Below the pieces are notes generated by a model. That model saw nothing but the letters and a program-made list of their open reading frames with translations. It was not told the origin of the DNA and did no database searches. Shown here in pieces: positions 5,656 through 8,262 of a DNA stretch of 8,262 nt. Location: the NCBI GenBank assembly GCA_031258035.1, contig JAIRNL010000242.1:1-8262 (forward strand), written 5' to 3'. A program made the position numbers and the translations under genes. Source of the stretch: Azoarcus sp. Its GTDB lineage: Bacteria > Pseudomonadota > Gammaproteobacteria > Burkholderiales > Rhodocyclaceae. Every line of letters begins with the position of its first letter. Within the stretch, counting starts at the first letter, position 1.

Positions 5656-6479
5656 AAGAGGGAGGGTGCGCGCGGCTGTTTCTTTTTTTCGCGCTTTGGG
5701 CCGCGCCGTTCTGGAGCGCGCCGCTTCGGGCCGAAAATCCGCCGCGCGTGGTTCTCCTCACGCCCGATGTCGCGGAGATCGTGGTGGCGCTGGGCGCGGA
5801 AGAAACGGTGATCGGCAAGGAGAGTTTCACCAGGGCGCCGACGCTTGCCCAAGCCAGGAACATCGGCCTTTTCCGCAACCTCGCCGCCGAGCCCATCGTC
5901 GATCTGAAGCCGGATCTGGTGCTCGGTTCCTGCATGGCGCAACCGGCTTCGATTTACGCGCAACTTGAGAAATCCGGTCTCAGGGTCGTCAACGTGGCGC
6001 CGGAAGAGACGCCGGAAGATTTTTTCCGCGCGATTTCCGAGACCGGGCGGCTTCTGGGGAAAGCGGAAGCCGGCAAGGCGCTCGCCCGGCAATGGCGGGA
6101 GGGCATGTTGCCCCGGCGGAAAACCGGCAGGCGTTATCTCCTGAGCTATGACGGGCGTTATGTCGCCGGGCGGAACACTGTGGGCGACGTTCTCATCCGG
6201 CTGGCTGGCGGCGTCAACGCCGCTGCCGATATCGAGGGGCTGAAGCCGCTCTCCCGCGAGGGGTGGCTGGTAGCCAGGCCGGATGTGGTGGTGATCGCCG
6301 AACACAATCTTGGCGTCGTGGGCGGCAGCCTCGCGCATTTCGCGGCGCAGCCGGAGCTGAAAAACAGCCGGGCCGCCCAAAACGGCAGGATCGTGACCAT
6401 GAGCGCCACCAAATTCCTCACCCTGGGCCTGGAGACGCCGCGCGTCATCGACACCCTGCGCGAGCTGGGCGCGGATTGA
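5652..6479 (+). CDS. hmuT: haem ABC transporter periplasmic binding protein
   Basis: HmuT captures haem in the periplasm and hands it to the HmuUV importer. The 275-residue product has a signal peptide with probable cleavage after Ala27 (PLRA|ENPP), then the class III binding-protein fold: PRVVLLTPDVAEIVVALGAEE, DLKPDLVLGS, a long linking helix, and a C-terminal ARPDVVVIAEH lobe. Family members usually have GYxRxLSAEG, whose Tyr ligates haem iron in HmuT, ShuT and PhuT. Here the equivalent reads GLFRNLAAEP, with Leu73 at the Tyr position. Cys94-Met95 lie shortly downstream in GSCMAQP. The ATG at 5652 overlaps the hemS stop (ATGA) and has GGGAG 7 nt ahead, so translation is probably coupled. 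Haem specificity rests on the hemS linkage; another iron chelate remains possible. Confidence 0.85.
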   Translation: MKEGGCARLFLFFALWAAPFWSAPLRAENPPRVVLLTPDVAEIVVALGAEETVIGKESFTRAPTLAQARNIGLFRNLAAEPIVDLKPDLVLGSCMAQPASIYAQLEKSGLRVVNVAPEETPEDFFRAISETGRLLGKAEAGKALARQWREGMLPRRKTGRRYLLSYDGRYVAGRNTVGDVLIRLAGGVNAAADIEGLKPLSREGWLVARPDVVVIAEHNLGVVGGSLAHFAAQPELKNSRAAQNGRIVTMSATKFLTLGLETPRVIDTLRELGAD

Positions 6480-6491
6480 CGTTTCCACGAC

Positions 6492-7457
6492 ATGAAGCGA
6501 TTCGACCTCTGGCTTTATGTCGTCCTGCTCGCGGCGGGCGCGGTCGCCGTCTGGTTTTGCCTGGGCGTGGGTCTGGGCGGCTGGCAGCGGCTCGACCGGA
6601 TCGCGCCGGAAATCTGGGATTTGCGCTGGCCGCGCATCGCCGCCGCGCTCATGGTGGGCGGCGCGCTCACTTGCGCCGGCGCGGCCTTGCAGGCGCTCTT
6701 CGTCAACCCGCTCGCCGACCCCAGCCTGATCGGCACTTCCAGCGGCGCGGCGCTGGGCGTCGTCATCGCCCTGGCTTTCGGCGGCGGCGCGCTGGGCATT
6801 CCGCTCTCCGCTTTCCTGGGGGCGCTCGCCGTGTGCGTGCTGGTGCTCGCGCTCTACCGGCTCTTCGGTGGCGGACGGCTGGGACTTTTGCTGATCGGTT
6901 TTGTCATCAGCGCCTTTTGCGGCGCCGTGGTGAGCCTCATCCTGTTCATGTCCAATGACATGGTGCTCAGAAGCGCGACCACCTGGCTCATGGGCAGCTT
7001 TTCCAGCGCCGGTTGGGTGCCGCTGCACTATGCTCTCGCGGCGATGGCCGTCGGCGCGCTGGCGCTGCTGGCCAGGGGACGGGAACTCGATTGCCTCCTG
7101 CTGGGCGAGGAAACCGCCCGCTCCCTGGGGGTCGACGTGCGCCGGACGCAGATGTTCACCATCGCGGGCGCGGCGCTCCTGACTGGCTCGGCGGTGTCGC
7201 TTTCCGGCGTCATCGGCTTCATCGGCATGATCATTCCCAACATTCTGACCGCCGTCTGGGGAGGCAGCCGGACGGCGATCATGTTTCGCTCCATGCTCAT
7301 GGGGTCGGTGTTCCTGCTCCTCGTCGACACGCTGGCTCGTCATCTCGCCTATCCGGTGGATTTGCCGGTCGGCGTCATCATCGCCCTGATCGGCGCGCCA
7401 TTCTTCCTGTGGCTCTTCTTCCAGGGCGGGCGCGCCCAGGGAATGGGGAGCGGATGA
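6492..7457 (+). CDS. hmuU: haem ABC transporter permease, FecCD/BtuC family
   Basis: This is the integral membrane subunit of a BtuC/FecCD-type importer, acting as a homodimer in the inner membrane. The 321-residue product is strongly hydrophobic with about ten predicted membrane helices. It carries the family segments RWPRIAAALMVGGAL, CAGAALQALFVNPLADPSLIG (Asn72-Pro73), ATTWLMGSF and SGVIGFIGMIIPN. In most relatives the last motif reads VPH followed by an Arg-rich stretch, but here it is Pro249-Asn250 and then ILTAVWGGSR. The length is at the short end for the family. The ATG at 6492 is 12 bp after hmuT, in the same frame, with only a weak ribosome binding site, so coupling to hmuT translation is likely. 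The stop overlaps the start of hmuV. Confidence 0.9.
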   Translation: MKRFDLWLYVVLLAAGAVAVWFCLGVGLGGWQRLDRIAPEIWDLRWPRIAAALMVGGALTCAGAALQALFVNPLADPSLIGTSSGAALGVVIALAFGGGALGIPLSAFLGALAVCVLVLALYRLFGGGRLGLLLIGFVISAFCGAVVSLILFMSNDMVLRSATTWLMGSFSSAGWVPLHYALAAMAVGALALLARGRELDCLLLGEETARSLGVDVRRTQMFTIAGAALLTGSAVSLSGVIGFIGMIIPNILTAVWGGSRTAIMFRSMLMGSVFLLLVDTLARHLAYPVDLPVGVIIALIGAPFFLWLFFQGGRAQGMGSG

Positions 7458-8245
7458 TGGAAGACGAAAAACCGCGCGCGGCGCGTCTTTTCGAGATCGA
7501 GTCGCTCAGGATCGCCCATGGCGAGAAAGTGGTCCTGGATATCGACCATCTGGAGATTCCCGCGCATTCCGCGATTGCCGTGATCGGCCCCAATGGCGCG
7601 GGCAAGAGCACTTTGTTGCGCTGCCTTCTCGAAGATGCGCGGCACGTCCGCTGCCACGACGAGCCGGTCGGGACGCGGGCAAGGCGCGGCGGCATCGCCT
7701 TCGTCGCCCAGCACGAAGCTTTTTCCACGCCGCTGACCGTGATGGAATACGTGCTTCTGGGCCGCTATCCGCATCTGGGTTGGTACACCCGTCCTTCGGC
7801 GCGGGATCGTGAAATGGCCCGGACGCTCCTGCGGCAATTCGATCTTGCGGAGCTGGCTCATCGCCGCATTGCCGTCCTCTCCGGCGGAGAGCGACAGCGC
7901 GCCGCCATCGTCCGCGCCTTGGTGCAGGAGACCCGCGTCATTCTGCTCGATGAGCCCAACAACCATCTGGATATCCGCCACCAGCACCTTTTCATGCGGG
8001 AACTGCGCGCCTTTCGGGAGACGCGGCAGATCAACTGCCTGATGGTGCTGCACGACCTCGCCCTGGCAGCCAGCTATTGCGACTACGCGCTTTTGATGTC
8101 CCGTGGCCGCATCGAGGCCGTCGGAACGCCGCGGGAAGTCATGACCGAAGAGCTTCTCTCGCGCGTCTATGAGTGGCCGATCCGCCCCTGCCGGCTGGAA
8201 AGCGGGGGCTTCGCGTTCGACACTTTCGCCGCGCCAGGCCGATGA
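7454..8245 (+). CDS. hmuV: haem ABC transporter ATP-binding protein
   Basis: HmuV is the cytoplasmic ATPase that drives the HmuU permease. The 263-residue product has all the ABC motifs: Walker A GPNGAGKST (45-53), Q-loop Gln86 in FVAQ, signature LSGGERQR (142-149), Walker B VILLDEP (162-168), D-loop NNHLD and H-loop His200 in VLHDLA. Two oddities stand out. The Walker B continuation reads DEPNNHLD where relatives have DEPTNHLD. The stretch between Walker A and the Q-loop is about 33 residues, compared with roughly 40 in FecE-like proteins, and contains Cys and His (RHVRCHDE). The start is ATG-ATG at 7454/7457; GGGAG (7446-7450) is better spaced for the second, so residue 1 or 2 may be the true start. 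It overlaps the hmuU stop. Confidence 0.92.
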   Translation: MMEDEKPRAARLFEIESLRIAHGEKVVLDIDHLEIPAHSAIAVIGPNGAGKSTLLRCLLEDARHVRCHDEPVGTRARRGGIAFVAQHEAFSTPLTVMEYVLLGRYPHLGWYTRPSARDREMARTLLRQFDLAELAHRRIAVLSGGERQRAAIVRALVQETRVILLDEPNNHLDIRHQHLFMRELRAFRETRQINCLMVLHDLALAASYCDYALLMSRGRIEAVGTPREVMTEELLSRVYEWPIRPCRLESGGFAFDTFAAPGR

Positions 8246-8262
8246 CGCATCCGGCGACATGC
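8242..8262 (+). CDS. possible start of a further operon gene, cut by the window edge
   Basis: An ATG at 8242 overlaps the hmuV stop in an ATGA arrangement, like the hemS-hmuT junction, and opens a frame reading MTHPATC to the edge. Seven codons are too few to identify anything. The case rests only on the overlap pattern. Confidence 0.25.

Noticed and set aside
5550..7343. A 597-codon open frame on the - strand
   Set aside because: It lies antisense to hmuT and hmuU, which have clear family motifs. The translation is low-complexity and rich in Arg, Glu, His and Gln, typical of a shadow frame in GC-rich DNA.
7349..8260. A 303-codon open frame on the - strand
   Set aside because: It is antisense to hmuV, which has all ABC motifs; it is explained by GC-rich codon bias.

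Overview
The window comes from a GC-rich Gram-negative proteobacterium, most likely a betaproteobacterium. The evidence is a short-form HisG next to hisD, a periplasmic-type thioredoxin, type VI secretion (T6SS) genes and a Fur-type promoter in front of a hemS-hmuTUV operon. This placement is inferred from gene content; no marker gene pins down the genus.

Layout. (1) 1-405, + strand: the 3' part of a TlpA/ResA-like thioredoxin gene, cut by the window edge. It converges on (2) hisG-hisD, on the - strand from 2434 to 450, which encode the first and last steps of histidine biosynthesis. No hisC or other his gene follows hisD. (3) 2435-2730: a divergent intergenic region with a GC-rich inverted repeat and a perfect 14-bp palindrome just before the hcp ribosome binding site. 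(4) 2731-4143, + strand: a compact three-gene cassette that reads as T6SS hcp, then a small cysteine-hydrolase effector (BPSL0067-like), then an exported, cysteine-rich protein that is probably its immunity protein. The cassette and its flanks are visibly richer in A+T than the genes on either side, and no other T6SS gene is present. (5) 4144-4581: a non-coding or remnant stretch. It may hold a truncated membrane-protein ORF on the - strand, followed by a strong sigma-70 promoter whose -10 element is covered by a Fur-box-like palindrome, and a leader of about 120 nt. (6) 4582-8245, + strand: a tightly coupled haem-uptake operon of hemS (cytoplasmic haem-handling protein), hmuT (periplasmic binding protein), hmuU (permease) and hmuV (ATPase). 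A further gene may start at 8242 with an ATGA overlap.

How the genes work together. HmuT, HmuU and HmuV form one ABC importer that would deliver haem from the periplasm to HemS, and iron-replete Fur should shut the operon off. Hcp, the hydrolase and the exported protein fit a 'spike cargo + toxin + antidote' unit: Hcp rings carry the small toxin, the toxin attacks peptidoglycan in the rival's periplasm, and the exported protein protects the producer's own periplasm.

The points most worth following up are the orphan hcp-effector-immunity cassette of atypical composition, the loss of the usual haem-ligand tyrosine in HmuT, and the promoter/Fur-box architecture upstream of hemS. No RNA genes, insertion sequences or CRISPR arrays were recognised.
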